This document shows, piece after piece, positions 31,098 through 40,131 of a stretch of DNA of 64,000 bases (its first letter is position 1; each line of letters opens with the position of its first letter). Both the position numbers and the translations under genes were made by a program. The notes beneath the pieces are model-generated. The model was given only the letters and a program-made list of their open reading frames with translations, did not search any database and was not told where the DNA came from. Source of the DNA: Sphingosinicella sp. (GTDB taxonomy: Bacteria; Pseudomonadota; Alphaproteobacteria; Sphingomonadales; Sphingomonadaceae); contig NZ_JACESP010000006.1 of the NCBI RefSeq assembly GCF_013911755.1, forward strand, positions 93,195 through 157,194. Direction: 5' to 3'.

Positions 31098-31207
31098 AGG
31101 TTTCCGTTCGCCAATCTTTGACGAAGAGTCACGGTATCCTGATAAGCGGGTTTTCATCACTCGCGTTTGTCAGTCGCCCTCACCCCGTGAGGCGCATAGT
31201 CATCCAG
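31098..31207. other. Intergenic region after purL with a short inverted repeat
   Basis: 110 bases between the convergent purL and DUF5677 genes. It contains CCTCAC/GTGAGG around 31178-31192, a possible weak terminator without a T-tract on either side. No repeats marking an integration end were seen. Confidence 0.4.
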
Positions 31208-32482
31208 CTATCGCCGAATCGGTCGCGGCTTCACATAGCCGAATGTACGCCCTGGGCGCCGCATCGCGCGCTCAATTGAACGCTGCTCGTCCTTCTCAAT
31301 GCGTCGCGCGATCCGATCGACGTCGTCGATCAGGTCATCCCGGAGCCGCGCCAAAGTCAGTACCCATGCGATCCGATCGAGATTCCAAGGCTCACGAAAC
31401 AACAGTAATGTAATCTGGACAATGCTTTGCGCTGTGTCGCCTATTGGCGCCTCAAAACCCGCCGAAAACATGCCGGAGATATGCGTCGTCGGGTCCCAGC
31501 CGTGAATTGGCTGACGCAGTGCTTGCGGACTGGCATGGGTGTCGAAGCAGGCAAGGCGAAACCGAAGCTTTTCACCAAGCTTACCGGCTACTTCCTGCAA
31601 ATTGTGAAATTGCGGCGCATCCGGAAGACCCAACATCCCACCAGCCCAGCCATACGGACTTTGGAAATGGCGGCCGTACCTGCGAACAGCCGCATCACAT
31701 TCACGTTCAATCGTGTCTGCTTCTTTGCCCGAAACTTTGGCAACGCCGAGGGTGGCCGCCGCACGGCGATAATCATTCAGCGCTTTCTTACGCTCGATCG
31801 CCTCATGTGCGAAATAACGCTCGGCTATCGCATCCCCTCCTGCCGCGATCAGCGTTGCGGTCACTGCCACCTCATGCAACGTGCGCCATCGGCCTTGCGC
31901 TCCTTCGGTATGGCCGTTCGAGACGAGCAGGATAATCTCTTCAGCTATCCGGCAGGCTCGAATATGCAAGCGGGCGAGTGCCACATTGCGCGCAGCATCG
32001 CGCTTCAGATTCGATTTCATCTGCGCGAAGTTGAAGGTCTCACCCTCCTCACAGCAAAGTGCGACAACTAGGCGCAAAGCATCGAGTGCGCCGCCCCACG
32101 TTTTGGCAATCCGCGTTTGGATTTTGGCGGCCTCATCGACGGAAGGCTGGCTATCCTTCCATTGACTCCGATATTCTTCAACCAGCTGTTGGGCAGCCAT
32201 TTCGGCGACTTTGTCTACAAAGTCGGGGAGCTCGTCCATGAAGCCCGACATGGCCTTCTCAAACTGCTTCATGTCTTCCTCGGTGAAGTCGAGGCTTCTG
32301 CCGACCGGAGATTTGATAGTTATTATTTTCCCTTCATTTGCCATAAGCGCCTCGGCGATTTGGCGCACAAGTACGGGATCATCGACGTTAACCGCCGCGA
32401 GCTTTTCGGCGATGATGTTCTCGATTACTAATAGAGGAAATTTTTCTAAGCTGTCTTCGAATGACTGATGTAGCGCGCCCAT
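31208..32482 (-). CDS. DUF5677-type protein, accessory
   Basis: A 424-residue soluble protein. The central part RLHIRACRIAEEIILLVSNG followed by GAQGRWRTLHEVAVTATLIA matches my recollection of DUF5677 proteins (a long helical domain of unknown function, often in genomic islands). The N-terminal 150 residues are helical and charged; the C-terminus ends in basic RRPGRTFGYVKPRPIRR. The DNA is visibly poorer in GC than its neighbours, suggesting transfer. The ATG at 32482 has GAGAGGG about 8 bases upstream; an earlier ATG at 32497 lacks one. No toxin, nuclease or NTPase motif was seen. Confidence 0.72.
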   Translation of the reverse strand: MGALHQSFEDSLEKFPLLVIENIIAEKLAAVNVDDPVLVRQIAEALMANEGKIITIKSPVGRSLDFTEEDMKQFEKAMSGFMDELPDFVDKVAEMAAQQLVEEYRSQWKDSQPSVDEAAKIQTRIAKTWGGALDALRLVVALCCEEGETFNFAQMKSNLKRDAARNVALARLHIRACRIAEEIILLVSNGHTEGAQGRWRTLHEVAVTATLIAAGGDAIAERYFAHEAIERKKALNDYRRAAATLGVAKVSGKEADTIERECDAAVRRYGRHFQSPYGWAGGMLGLPDAPQFHNLQEVAGKLGEKLRFRLACFDTHASPQALRQPIHGWDPTTHISGMFSAGFEAPIGDTAQSIVQITLLLFREPWNLDRIAWVLTLARLRDDLIDDVDRIARRIEKDEQRSIERAMRRPGRTFGYVKPRPIRR

Positions 32483-32532
32483 GTTTCGCCCTCTCATTTT
32501 GAGCCCGCACTAAATTCTGATTCTGCGTCATC

Positions 32533-33735
32533 TCACTTCGCCGCAACCAACCGCCCATACTTCTTCAAGATCGCCCGCAGCTCCGCGTGCGGCAGGCGCT
32601 GGATGGTGTAGCCGTTGACGCCGGTCAGCGTGTCGGCCGCAACCAGCACGTTGGTGATGGCCTCTTCGGTCGCCTGCGTCGCCGCTTCGAAGATCACCGT
32701 CAGCTTGTCGTTGGGCATCGTTTCGACGCTGATCACAGTGCCGCCCACGCTTTGCACATTCGCGTTCGCGGTCGAGAAGGCGACGAAGATGTCGCCCGAG
32801 CCGTTGCTGCCCGCATCGCCCGTGCGGCCCATGCCCGCCGCCGCGCGCTTGGCGAGGCGTTTCAGCTGGTGTGGCAGCATCGGTGCATCCGTCGCCATCA
32901 CCACGATGATCGAGCCGTCGCCCGGCGCGACGCCGGTGTTCGTCGCCGCCGTTTGCGTCCCGCGTGTTTCGGGCAGATATTTGCCTGCGAGTTCCTCGCC
33001 CACGGGCGCGCCCGCCACGCGCAACCACGGCCTCATGCCGAAGTTGCACTGCACGAGCACGCCGACTGTGTAGCTCTTCCCATCCATCTCGATAACGCGC
33101 GAGGCCGTGCCCGTGCCGCCCTTGAAGCCGAAGCACTGCATCCCGACACCGCCGCCGACATTGCCTTCGGCCACCGGGCCGCTTGCGGCGGTCTGGATCG
33201 CGCGCATCGCGTGCTCGGGCTTCACGTGGAAGCCGTTGATGTCGTTCAGCATCCCGTCGTAGGTTTCGGCCACCACCGGCGTGAACCACGCCCCCGGCCA
33301 TTTCACGTCCGCAAGCCACCCCACCACCGCGTCGCGCACCACGCCGACGCTGTGCGTGTTGGTGATCATCACCGGCCCATCGAAATAGCCGCGCTCCTCC
33401 AGCCACACCGTGCCGGTCATCTCCCCGGCGGCATTGCTGGTTTCCCAGCCCGCGTAAACCGGCGTGCGCGAATCCTTGCCGCGCGGCAGCACGGCGGTGA
33501 CGCCTGTGCGCACCGGCCCCTTGCCCCGCTCGAGCTTGCCTTCGCCCGAAATCAGGCTGACGTATCCGACCTCGACGCCCGCGACGTCCGTGATCGCGTT
33601 GTTCGCCCCCGGTTTCCCCGCGAACGGCACGCCGAGGTCGCGCGCGCGCACGGTGTCCGCGCTCGCCGCAGCGCTCGGTGCACCTGCCAGAGCCAAGCCC
33701 GCCGCGATGATCGCCGCAAATCGCCGATAGTGCAT
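32533..33735 (-). CDS. P1 family (DmpA/S58) autoprocessing aminopeptidase, exported
   Basis: A 400-residue member of the DmpA family of N-terminal-nucleophile peptidases (L-aminopeptidase D-esterase or beta-peptidyl aminopeptidase). The signal peptide is residues 1-26. The self-cleavage site is GDGSIIVVMATDAPML, with Ser275 as the predicted nucleophile after cleavage of Gly274-Ser275. Other family blocks are NNAITDVAGVEVGYVSL, NTHSVGVVRDAVVGW and NGFHVKPEHAMRAIQTA. GGGGGAAG lies 6 bases before the ATG. It lies 50 bases beyond the DUF5677 gene on the same strand, but the two have different base composition. Confidence 0.92.
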   Translation of the reverse strand: MHYRRFAAIIAAGLALAGAPSAAASADTVRARDLGVPFAGKPGANNAITDVAGVEVGYVSLISGEGKLERGKGPVRTGVTAVLPRGKDSRTPVYAGWETSNAAGEMTGTVWLEERGYFDGPVMITNTHSVGVVRDAVVGWLADVKWPGAWFTPVVAETYDGMLNDINGFHVKPEHAMRAIQTAASGPVAEGNVGGGVGMQCFGFKGGTGTASRVIEMDGKSYTVGVLVQCNFGMRPWLRVAGAPVGEELAGKYLPETRGTQTAATNTGVAPGDGSIIVVMATDAPMLPHQLKRLAKRAAAGMGRTGDAGSNGSGDIFVAFSTANANVQSVGGTVISVETMPNDKLTVIFEAATQATEEAITNVLVAADTLTGVNGYTIQRLPHAELRAILKKYGRLVAAK

Positions 33736-33821
33736 GTCGCTTCCCCCGCCCTCGATACGGGCAGAGCATAACGCCTTGATCGCGGAAGGAAACCGGATCG
33801 CTGCCCTCTGGTGTGCGGCGG

Positions 33822-34490
33822 CTAGCTGCCGTTGATACACGCCCGCCGCACCTTCTCGTGCTGCGCACGCGTGGCGCTCTCGCGGCGGGAGAATTCGGTG
33901 CGCAGCGCGTCGGCGCGTCCGGGGGGCTGACATTGGCGGGCGTAGTTCAGCGCCGCATCCATGAAGGAAGGCAGCACGGCGTTCAGCGCATCGAAATTCG
34001 CCAGCATCTCCGTGCAGGCGGTTTGCTTGTCGGGATAGGCCTTGCGCGTGTCGAAATTGGAGACCGCCACCGTGCGCTGCTGCGCCGCGACCGCCGCTTC
34101 ACGCAGGGTCTTGCAGGCAATCGTCTCACCGCCGCCTTCGGGGGGCTTGCCGATCACGCTCGCATCGCTGGTGCCGAATTCGCGCGCCGCGACGCCGCGC
34201 AGGTCTTTCACGATGCCGCACTGTTTCAGCACGGCCGTGCCTCCCGGCGCGCCAAGGTCGATCTTCGCCTCGCCGTCGGTCACCATCGTGGAGCGCGGCG
34301 CGCCGTCCAGCGTCCAGTCCACCACCGCGCACTGCTCGGTCGCGGCGCGGATGGTGAGCGTACTGCCCTCGGTCAGCAGTTCAGCCCGGCAGCCGCGCAC
34401 GCGGATGCTCGTGTCGCACAAAGGCCCTTCGGCCATCGCAGGCGCGGCCACGAGCAAAAGCGCTGCGCAAAGCAGCGACGACCGGATCAT
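33822..34490 (-). CDS. Exported protein of unknown function
   Basis: A 222-residue protein with a clear signal peptide (MIRSSLLCAALLLVAAPAMA). After cleavage it contains several Cys (CDTSIRVRGCRAELL, ATEQCAVVDW, QCGIVKDL, ETIACKTL, TACTEML, RQCQPPG and RRACINGS), enough for disulfides in the periplasm. The C-terminal third is helical and charged. I recognise no family. The start at 34490 gives the best signal peptide; an ATG five codons upstream (34505) is possible. Confidence 0.72.
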   Translation of the reverse strand: MIRSSLLCAALLLVAAPAMAEGPLCDTSIRVRGCRAELLTEGSTLTIRAATEQCAVVDWTLDGAPRSTMVTDGEAKIDLGAPGGTAVLKQCGIVKDLRGVAAREFGTSDASVIGKPPEGGGETIACKTLREAAVAAQQRTVAVSNFDTRKAYPDKQTACTEMLANFDALNAVLPSFMDAALNYARQCQPPGRADALRTEFSRRESATRAQHEKVRRACINGS

Positions 34491-34545
34491 GCCCCGTTTC
34501 CCCATCGCTTGCAGATTAGCACGCGCAGAGTCGTGCGTCTCGCGG

Positions 34546-34989
34546 TCAGATGCGCCCGAAGCTCTGGTTGCCCGCAGCGGTGCGCACCTCGCCGCGGCGC
34601 TGCACGAGCGGATTCGTCTCACGCTCCAGCACCTCCATCGTGCGGCGGAACAGCGGCTTCAGCCGCGCAACGAGCACGAGCAGTTCATCGGGCGCCTCCT
34701 GATGCTCCACGCAGCGGCGCGCGCCCATCTCGATGCGTTCGGTCAGCTCGCCAAGCGTCATCGCGCCGAACTGGCGGGCTTCGGATTTCATCGTGTGCGC
34801 GGGCATCACCATGCGCGCGGCATTGCCTTCGCGCTGCGCGGCCTCGATCTCGGCGACGGCCTTGCCACCGTCTTCGCCGAAATAGGTGATGATCTTGATG
34901 AATCCGGCACCCATCGTGGCCCGCGTCTTCTCGAAGACCTCGATGTCGACGACCGGCAAACCGGGGTCGGTGATGTCCAGCTTTTCCAC
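34546..34989 (-). CDS. Hpt domain protein (histidine phosphotransfer)
   Basis: About 147 residues forming a single phosphotransfer domain. The phosphoacceptor is in MPAHTMKSEARQFGA (His in the canonical HxxKS-x-A context), flanked by the helices TYFGEDGGKAVAEIEAAQRE and LGELTERIEMGARR. Such proteins relay phosphate between a hybrid kinase and a response regulator; neither is in the window. The start is uncertain: GTG at 34989 has a TAAGGA-like site about 9 bases before it, while ATG at 35025 would add 12 residues. Confidence 0.84.
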   Translation of the reverse strand: MEKLDITDPGLPVVDIEVFEKTRATMGAGFIKIITYFGEDGGKAVAEIEAAQREGNAARMVMPAHTMKSEARQFGAMTLGELTERIEMGARRCVEHQEAPDELLVLVARLKPLFRRTMEVLERETNPLVQRRGEVRTAAGNQSFGRI

Positions 34990-35081
34990 GCGCGCGATCC
35001 TTACCTTACTCTGCGCGAGGATCATCAGCCACGCGGGTAAAGTTTTGGTTTCCGCCAATGCTTGCCGAGGGGTTACGATGG

Positions 35082-37010
35082 CTATGGAAGCGCGAGGCCG
35101 AAGCTCGCCGGCGGGGGCTCGAAAAGGCCGGTAAAGCGCTGCAATTGCGCGGCGTCGCCGTCGATCCTGAGCACGCCCTTCTGAACGGCCTCCGCCGCCT
35201 TCACCTGTCCGCCGACCAGACCGAGGAACACGCGGCGCGGGCTGGTGAGCGTCACCGCCGGGGCCGCGCCTTCCATCCACGGCTGATGCACGAGCACACG
35301 GTTTTGCACGCTCACGAGGCGGCGCTCGCCGCTGTCGGCAAGGACGATGCCGATGGAAAGCTCCGCGCCCGCCGCCTTTTCGGGCGACAGGCGCACCGCC
35401 ATCAGGTCGAGCAGGTCGGCAAGCGGTGTCGACATCGCGATTTCGGATGTGTTCGCGCCGCCCCCGCTCGTGGCGAGCCCGCGCAGCTCGCGGGCGCCGG
35501 ACAGGTAGATGTTGCGCCACGGCGCGGTTTCCGTCTGCCATGCCATCTGCTCGAAGCTGGCGGCGAGCAGCTCACGCGCCCGCGCGTTCTCGGGCTCCGC
35601 CATCACGAGGTGGGAGAGGAGTTCCGCCGCCCAGCGCTCGTCGCCCGCTTTGCGCGCTTTCGCGGCCTCGGCGAGCACCTTTTTGGCGCCGCCCATCGCC
35701 GCCACGAGGCGCTTGCCGCGTTCGATGTCGGGCAGTGGATCGAGGTGCGCGGGGTTGCCGTCGTAATGGCCCATGTAGCGCTGGTAGACGGCGCGAGCGT
35801 TGAATTTGAGCGATCCGTAATGGGGCCGGTTGAACCACGCCTGCCCAAGCTCGGGCGGAAGCTGGATCGCCTCGGCGATCTCATTTCCGGTCAGCCCGGC
35901 GTTCATCATGCGCACGCTCTGGTCGTGCAGGTATTTGTAGGCGTCGCGGTGGAGCGCCATATAGCGCCGCAGCGTCTCGCCGCCCCAGCGCGGCCAGAAG
36001 TGCGAGGTGAACACCACATCGCTGTTCGGTCCGAACCGCGTGAGCGCCTCCGTCAGATAGTCCGCCCACACCTTCGCGTCGCGCACCAGCGCCCCGCGCG
36101 GCGTCAGCACGTTGTGCATCGCCCCGTTCGCGTTCTCGGCAAGGCAGAGCGCGCGCAGGTGCGGTAGGTAGAAGTTCATCTCGGCAGGCGCCTCGGTGCC
36201 GGGCGTCAGCTGGAATTCGAAGGCGAGCCCGTCGATCCGCACGGCCTCGCCGCCAGCGTGGATCACGTCCGTCGGCGCGATCAGGCTATACGTCCCCCCC
36301 GCCACCACCGGGCCGATCCCGGCAGAGACGATCCCTTCGGGACCGCGTTCCAGCATGCTGCCGAACATGAACGCCGCCCGCCGGCTCATCGCAGCGCCCG
36401 CGATCACGTTCTCGGAGGTGGCATGTTCCATGAACCCGTCCGGCGCATAGATCCGCACTTTCCCGGCCTTCACGTCCGCCTCGTCCACGATGCCGCGCAC
36501 CCCGCCGAAGTGGTCGATATGGCTGTGCGTGTAGATCACCGCCGTCACCGGCAGGTCGCCGATCTGTTTGCGCGCCAGCGCCATCGCCGCGCGCGCGGTT
36601 TCCACGGTCGTCAGCGGATCGACGACGATGAGCCCGGCCTTGCCGCGGATCAGCGTCATGTTCGCAAGGTCGAAGCCGCGCACTTGCCAGATGCCGGGCA
36701 CCACTTCGAACAGCCCCGCCTCGCTCACGAGCTGCGCATTCCGCCACAGGCCGGGGTTCACCGTATCGGGCGCAGGGCCAGCGACCTTCGCATCGTCGGC
36801 GAACGATCGGATCGCGCGGCCATCAGGCCCCATCACGTCGCCATCCGGCCGTGCAAGGAGGCCCCGCCGCGCAAACGCGAAATCCTCGGTATCGCCGAAC
36901 GGCAAGGCCGCCGCCGCCGCGCTGTTCGCGGCCTTTGTCGGTGCACTCGGTGCTTCCGCCGCCGCAGGGTGCGCTACCGCGAGCGCCGCCAGAATCCAAA
37001 GGCGCATCAT
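35082..37010 (-). CDS. Alkyl sulfatase-like metallo-beta-lactamase-fold hydrolase, exported
   Basis: A 642-residue protein of the SdsA/BDS1 alkyl-sulfatase type, which cleave alkyl sulfates such as SDS using two zinc ions. The signal peptide is residues 1-18. The zinc motif THSHIDHFGG is at residues 161-170. Later blocks match the family: EFQLTPGTEAPAEMNFYLP, the ENANGAMHNVLTPRGA metal/substrate segment, RRYMALHRDAYKYLHDQSVRMMN, and a C-terminal SCP2-like domain (about 520-640). The family pattern and full length suggest activity, but substrate range is inferred. GGAGGA precedes the tandem ATGs. Confidence 0.92.
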   Translation of the reverse strand: MMRLWILAALAVAHPAAAEAPSAPTKAANSAAAAALPFGDTEDFAFARRGLLARPDGDVMGPDGRAIRSFADDAKVAGPAPDTVNPGLWRNAQLVSEAGLFEVVPGIWQVRGFDLANMTLIRGKAGLIVVDPLTTVETARAAMALARKQIGDLPVTAVIYTHSHIDHFGGVRGIVDEADVKAGKVRIYAPDGFMEHATSENVIAGAAMSRRAAFMFGSMLERGPEGIVSAGIGPVVAGGTYSLIAPTDVIHAGGEAVRIDGLAFEFQLTPGTEAPAEMNFYLPHLRALCLAENANGAMHNVLTPRGALVRDAKVWADYLTEALTRFGPNSDVVFTSHFWPRWGGETLRRYMALHRDAYKYLHDQSVRMMNAGLTGNEIAEAIQLPPELGQAWFNRPHYGSLKFNARAVYQRYMGHYDGNPAHLDPLPDIERGKRLVAAMGGAKKVLAEAAKARKAGDERWAAELLSHLVMAEPENARARELLAASFEQMAWQTETAPWRNIYLSGARELRGLATSGGGANTSEIAMSTPLADLLDLMAVRLSPEKAAGAELSIGIVLADSGERRLVSVQNRVLVHQPWMEGAAPAVTLTSPRRVFLGLVGGQVKAAEAVQKGVLRIDGDAAQLQRFTGLFEPPPASFGLALP

Positions 37011-37060
37011 CCATTCCTCCCCGTTTTGCGTTATGCTGCACGAATCGGGAGGCGGCGCAA

Positions 37061-37438
37061 ATGGCGAAGGTGACAGGGATCGGCGGTGTGTTCTTCAAGG
37101 CGACGGACGTCGCCGCGACGCAGGCCTGGTATCGCGACAAGCTCGGCCTCGACATGGGCGATTTCGGCGGCGTGCTTCGCTACGCCGATGCCGGCGACGA
37201 GGCCTTCGCGATCGTCAGTGCGTTCAAGGCGGACACGGCCTACCTCGACCCCTCCCCACACGGCATCATGATCAACCTGCGCGTCGATGATCTCGACGGG
37301 CTGCAGGCACATCTGGAAGCGGGCGGCGTCGCTGTCGAACGCAAGGACGAGGACTACGGCAAGTTCGCGTGGGTGATCGACCCCAACGGCATCAAGATCG
37401 AGCTTTGGGAACAGATTGGCCCGGCACCGCCCGCCTGA
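37061..37438 (+). CDS. VOC / glyoxalase-family protein
   Basis: A 125-residue vicinal-oxygen-chelate protein: GIGGVFFKATDVAATQAWYRDKLGL at the N-terminus, and the second half ends FAWVIDPNGIKIELWEQ, with the Glu typical of the metal-binding strand. Family members include glyoxalases, dioxygenases and resistance proteins; the specific role is unknown. GGGAGG stands 7 bases before the ATG. Its 3' end overlaps the opposing TusA-like gene by 47 bases. Confidence 0.9.
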   Translation: MAKVTGIGGVFFKATDVAATQAWYRDKLGLDMGDFGGVLRYADAGDEAFAIVSAFKADTAYLDPSPHGIMINLRVDDLDGLQAHLEAGGVAVERKDEDYGKFAWVIDPNGIKIELWEQIGPAPPA

Positions 37439-37646
37439 TCCGCCATTCGAGCGGGCCCGTTTCCTCGGCCACGACGCCCTGCTCGCCCGCAAAGGCCGGC
37501 ACGTCGCGCGCCGCAGCGGGATCGTCGGCGAAAAGCTCGAAATCGGCTGCCTCGGGATGCTCGCGGAGCGCCCGCGCGAGCCTGAGCACGGGCAGTGGGC
37601 AGCGCATCCCGCGCGCATCCACCCGCACGACCGCCGCGTCGGTCAC
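37392..37646 (-). CDS. TusA-family sulfurtransferase
   Basis: An 84-residue TusA-like protein: VRVDARGMRCPLPVLRLARAL carries the CPxP motif with the reactive Cys16, followed by FELFADDPAAARDVPAFAGEQG. TusA relays persulfide sulfur, for example for tRNA 2-thiouridine or cofactor synthesis. The GTG at 37646 begins three bases after the stop of the upstream gene on the same strand. The C-terminal 16 residues are encoded within the opposing VOC gene, and homologues may end earlier. Confidence 0.85.
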   Translation of the reverse strand: MTDAAVVRVDARGMRCPLPVLRLARALREHPEAADFELFADDPAAARDVPAFAGEQGVVAEETGPLEWRIRRAVPGQSVPKARS

Positions 37647-37648
37647 GC

Positions 37649-38542
37649 TCAGCGGATCTCGAACAGCTTGATGCTCCGGCTCGCGTAGAGATAGGCGAGG
37701 ACGAGCGAGGAAAAGAGACGACGCTTGCCGCGCCGTCCACGCGCGATGAACACGCCCTCGGGATGCCTGTAGAGGTTGGGATAGACCTCTTCGGATTCTT
37801 CGACGAGCTGGTCCTTCGCGGCACTGTCGAGCCCGCGCCAGCGCGAGTAGATGCGGCGCTGCCGACGCCGCTCGCGCACCACCAGCCAGAGCAGCCCGCC
37901 GCCTGCCGCAAGGCCGACACCCATCGCAAGGCCCGCGAGCCACTGACGGCCCTCGTGCGTTTCCACCTCGCGCGGCGCGGCGACCGGCTCGTCGGGCAGC
38001 GCCTCTTCCTCGTCCTCGGGGTTTTGCGCTCCGCGCGCTTCGGCCTGTTCGTGCGCCAGATACTCCTCGACGCGAAGCCCCATCACCGGCTTGATCGGGC
38101 CGTCCGCGAGGCGCATCTGATCGATCGTGCCGTCGCCGCCCGATACGAAGCCCTCGCCCGACGCGCCCACCGTGATCGCATAGAGCGGCCGCTCGGTGCA
38201 TTTCACCTTGAGCGTCCGCGCGCGCGCCGACGAGCGGAACACCTGATACTCGCGAACACGCGGGCAGTTCACGTCGAGTTCGATAACCGTCGCCGAAACA
38301 AGCTTTTCGAGTTCCTCGTCCGCGGCTCCGCCTTTCAGCGCATGGAAAAGCCGCGTCGTTGCAGGCTGCAGCGCAAGGAGGCTGGGGTCCGGCTGGGTTT
38401 CCGCGGCGGGCCCGGCAGGCTGCGCGGGTTCCAGCGTCTCCGGGTCACCATCCAGCACGGCTTCGGGAACGACCGGAGGCTCGCCCGTCGCCACAGTCGG
38501 CGCGAGCATCAGCGCAATCGTCAAGAGAACCGCAGATGGCAT
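37649..38542 (-). CDS. Exported single-span membrane protein of unknown function
   Basis: A 297-residue protein with a signal peptide (MPSAVLLTIALMLAPTVATG), a Pro/Glu-rich linker, a periplasmic segment with two Cys (DVNCPRVREYQVF and KVKCTERP), one membrane helix (WLAGLAMGVGLAAGGGLLWLVV, about 202-223) and a basic cytoplasmic domain ending AYLYASRSIKLFEIR. I recognise no family. It is upstream of and probably co-transcribed with the TusA-like gene. Confidence 0.72.
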   Translation of the reverse strand: MPSAVLLTIALMLAPTVATGEPPVVPEAVLDGDPETLEPAQPAGPAAETQPDPSLLALQPATTRLFHALKGGAADEELEKLVSATVIELDVNCPRVREYQVFRSSARARTLKVKCTERPLYAITVGASGEGFVSGGDGTIDQMRLADGPIKPVMGLRVEEYLAHEQAEARGAQNPEDEEEALPDEPVAAPREVETHEGRQWLAGLAMGVGLAAGGGLLWLVVRERRRQRRIYSRWRGLDSAAKDQLVEESEEVYPNLYRHPEGVFIARGRRGKRRLFSSLVLAYLYASRSIKLFEIR

Positions 38543-38615
38543 GGCGCTGATAGATACCGATGCCGCAGCCCTCTGTCAGCACGGAACAGCAACGATACGC
38601 GAGAGTAAGCCGCGC

Positions 38616-38966
38616 CTAGGCTGCTTTCGCCCGCAGCACGTTGCAGAGCGCCCGGTCCAGAATTGACGTGGTGATGTGTCCATGCCGCGCAAGCCCGACG
38701 AGCCGCGCCTCGGTCGCGGGGCCGAGAAGGGGGCGCAGGCCCGTGCGCAGCATATCGACGAGGGCGGGCGCCCGTTCGGTAAGGACGCGCAGTTGATCTT
38801 CCGAGAGCTGCCCCTCGGAAATCGCCTTCACGATGGCATTGAACGCGTCAGGGTCGGTGACGTGCGCCTGCGAGGTCGCCTGCAGGATCACATCCGCGCG
38901 CCTTGTGAGAAGCGTTCCGGCCAGCACCATGGCGTTGATCTGATCGGCAAATGCTTCGGAACTCAT
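38616..38966 (-). CDS. Small helical protein of unknown function
   Basis: A 116-residue, all-helical-looking protein with no signal peptide or membrane segment. It begins MSSEAFADQINAMVLAGTLL and ends ILDRALCNVLRAKAA. No known motif was recognised. The start at 38966 is chosen over a codon four triplets earlier because it gives a typical MSSE beginning; neither has a good ribosome site. Confidence 0.6.
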   Translation of the reverse strand: MSSEAFADQINAMVLAGTLLTRRADVILQATSQAHVTDPDAFNAIVKAISEGQLSEDQLRVLTERAPALVDMLRTGLRPLLGPATEARLVGLARHGHITTSILDRALCNVLRAKAA

Positions 38967-38978
38967 ACGCGCCCCCAA

Positions 38979-39385
38979 TGGATACTTCGGTCAGATAAGG
39001 CTACCGCCGCACGCGGATAAGCCCCCCCTCCGATCTCCCGGGCGACAAACACGACGGGCCGTTCGCATGGGATGGCTCTCGTATCGCATTGCTGTCTCAA
39101 GCGCGATCTTTCTTGTCGATCGCAAAGCATATGGCGATGGTTTTCGAGTAAGTGCAGCAGATACAGCCTCCCGAGAGCGCGAACGGCTATGGCGCTGCCT
39201 TGTCGACGAGCATATGATCGACAGGCATGGCGTTTCGCGACTTTGCAAACGTCGCTTCGGGCGGTCGCCGGCGTGTCGGCAACATAAACGACATGACAAA
39301 TGGAAGCTGTTATAACGGAAACGGCAGCTGACAAGATCGTCGACCATATTGGTCCCAATCCGTTCGAACAGGACAATTCATCTCA
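38979..39385. other. 407-base region without a convincing gene
   Basis: Open frames of 60-118 codons exist on both strands here, but none has a recognisable motif, ribosome site or coherent composition. The sequence contains AGCTG/CAGCT and GACCA-TAT-TGGTC palindromes close to the TetR start (39338-39355 region), which could be regulatory. Base composition is lower in GC than in the surrounding genes. It may be a decayed gene or simply a long promoter region. Confidence 0.4.
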
Positions 39386-40045
39386 GTGAACGACCGCACC
39401 AACGAGTCTCAAACGATCGTACTCACCCCTGAACCGCGTCGGTATACGCAGGCGCGGGGTCGTGCGCGGCGCGAGGCGTTGCTTCAGGCAGCGCGCGAGT
39501 TACTTCAAGAGCGCGGGATCGACGATATCACCCTGCCGATGGTGTCGGAAACGGCCGGCATTCCGTCGAGCTCGACCTATCATTTCTTTCCAGACCTGCG
39601 GGAGCTCTTCAAGGAACTGGCGCGGACGATCTCCAATGAGATGGTAAGCAGAGAGCCCGTCATCGACGCCGACGCCTCATGGCAGGCGATCATCGGCACC
39701 TTCCTCTCCGCCTCGGCTGACTATTTCAACGCCGACGCCTCGGCCCGGCAACTTATCCTGGGCCCACGCACGACACCCGACATCCGGCAAGCCGGGTGCC
39801 ATGATGATTTCCGCTTTGGCGTGCAGCTCCACGCGGCGCTAAGCGAGCGTTTCCACCTGCCCTCACTGGCCGAGCCGGTCGCCATCTTCTACCGCGCGAT
39901 CGTCATCGCCGACGCTTTCTTCGCCTTGTCGGTGCTGGAGGACGGCGTAATCACGCGCCACATGCTGGATGAAGCGGTTCGCGGCGCCACCGCCTATCTC
40001 GGCAATTACCTGCCGCCTGTCCTGCAGTCCAAGCGCAGCCGCTGA
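39386..40045 (+). CDS. TetR/AcrR family transcriptional regulator
   Basis: A 219-residue TetR-type repressor. The N-terminal helix-turn-helix is ARREALLQAARELLQERGIDDITLPMVSETAGIPSSSTYHFFPDLRELFKELA (about residues 29-81). The C-terminal ligand domain is not diagnostic. The GTG at 39386 is the first usable codon and has only a distant GGA. It converges on the flavoprotein gene. Perfect and imperfect palindromes in the flavoprotein/NTF2-like intergenic region are candidate operators, so it likely controls those genes. Confidence 0.9.
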   Translation: MNDRTNESQTIVLTPEPRRYTQARGRARREALLQAARELLQERGIDDITLPMVSETAGIPSSSTYHFFPDLRELFKELARTISNEMVSREPVIDADASWQAIIGTFLSASADYFNADASARQLILGPRTTPDIRQAGCHDDFRFGVQLHAALSERFHLPSLAEPVAIFYRAIVIADAFFALSVLEDGVITRHMLDEAVRGATAYLGNYLPPVLQSKRSR

Positions 40046-40131
40046 TCATTGATCTCCGAAAGCGTGGCACCGGCGCCCTCGATCGGTGATCGGGGAGAAG
40101 GGGGTCCAATGATCCCTATCGCCGAACGGAT

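Noticed and set aside
39067-39315. 82-codon plus-strand frame in the gap before the TetR gene
   Set aside because: No ribosome site, no motif, and an overlapping frame of similar length exists on the other strand; treated as noncoding or decayed.
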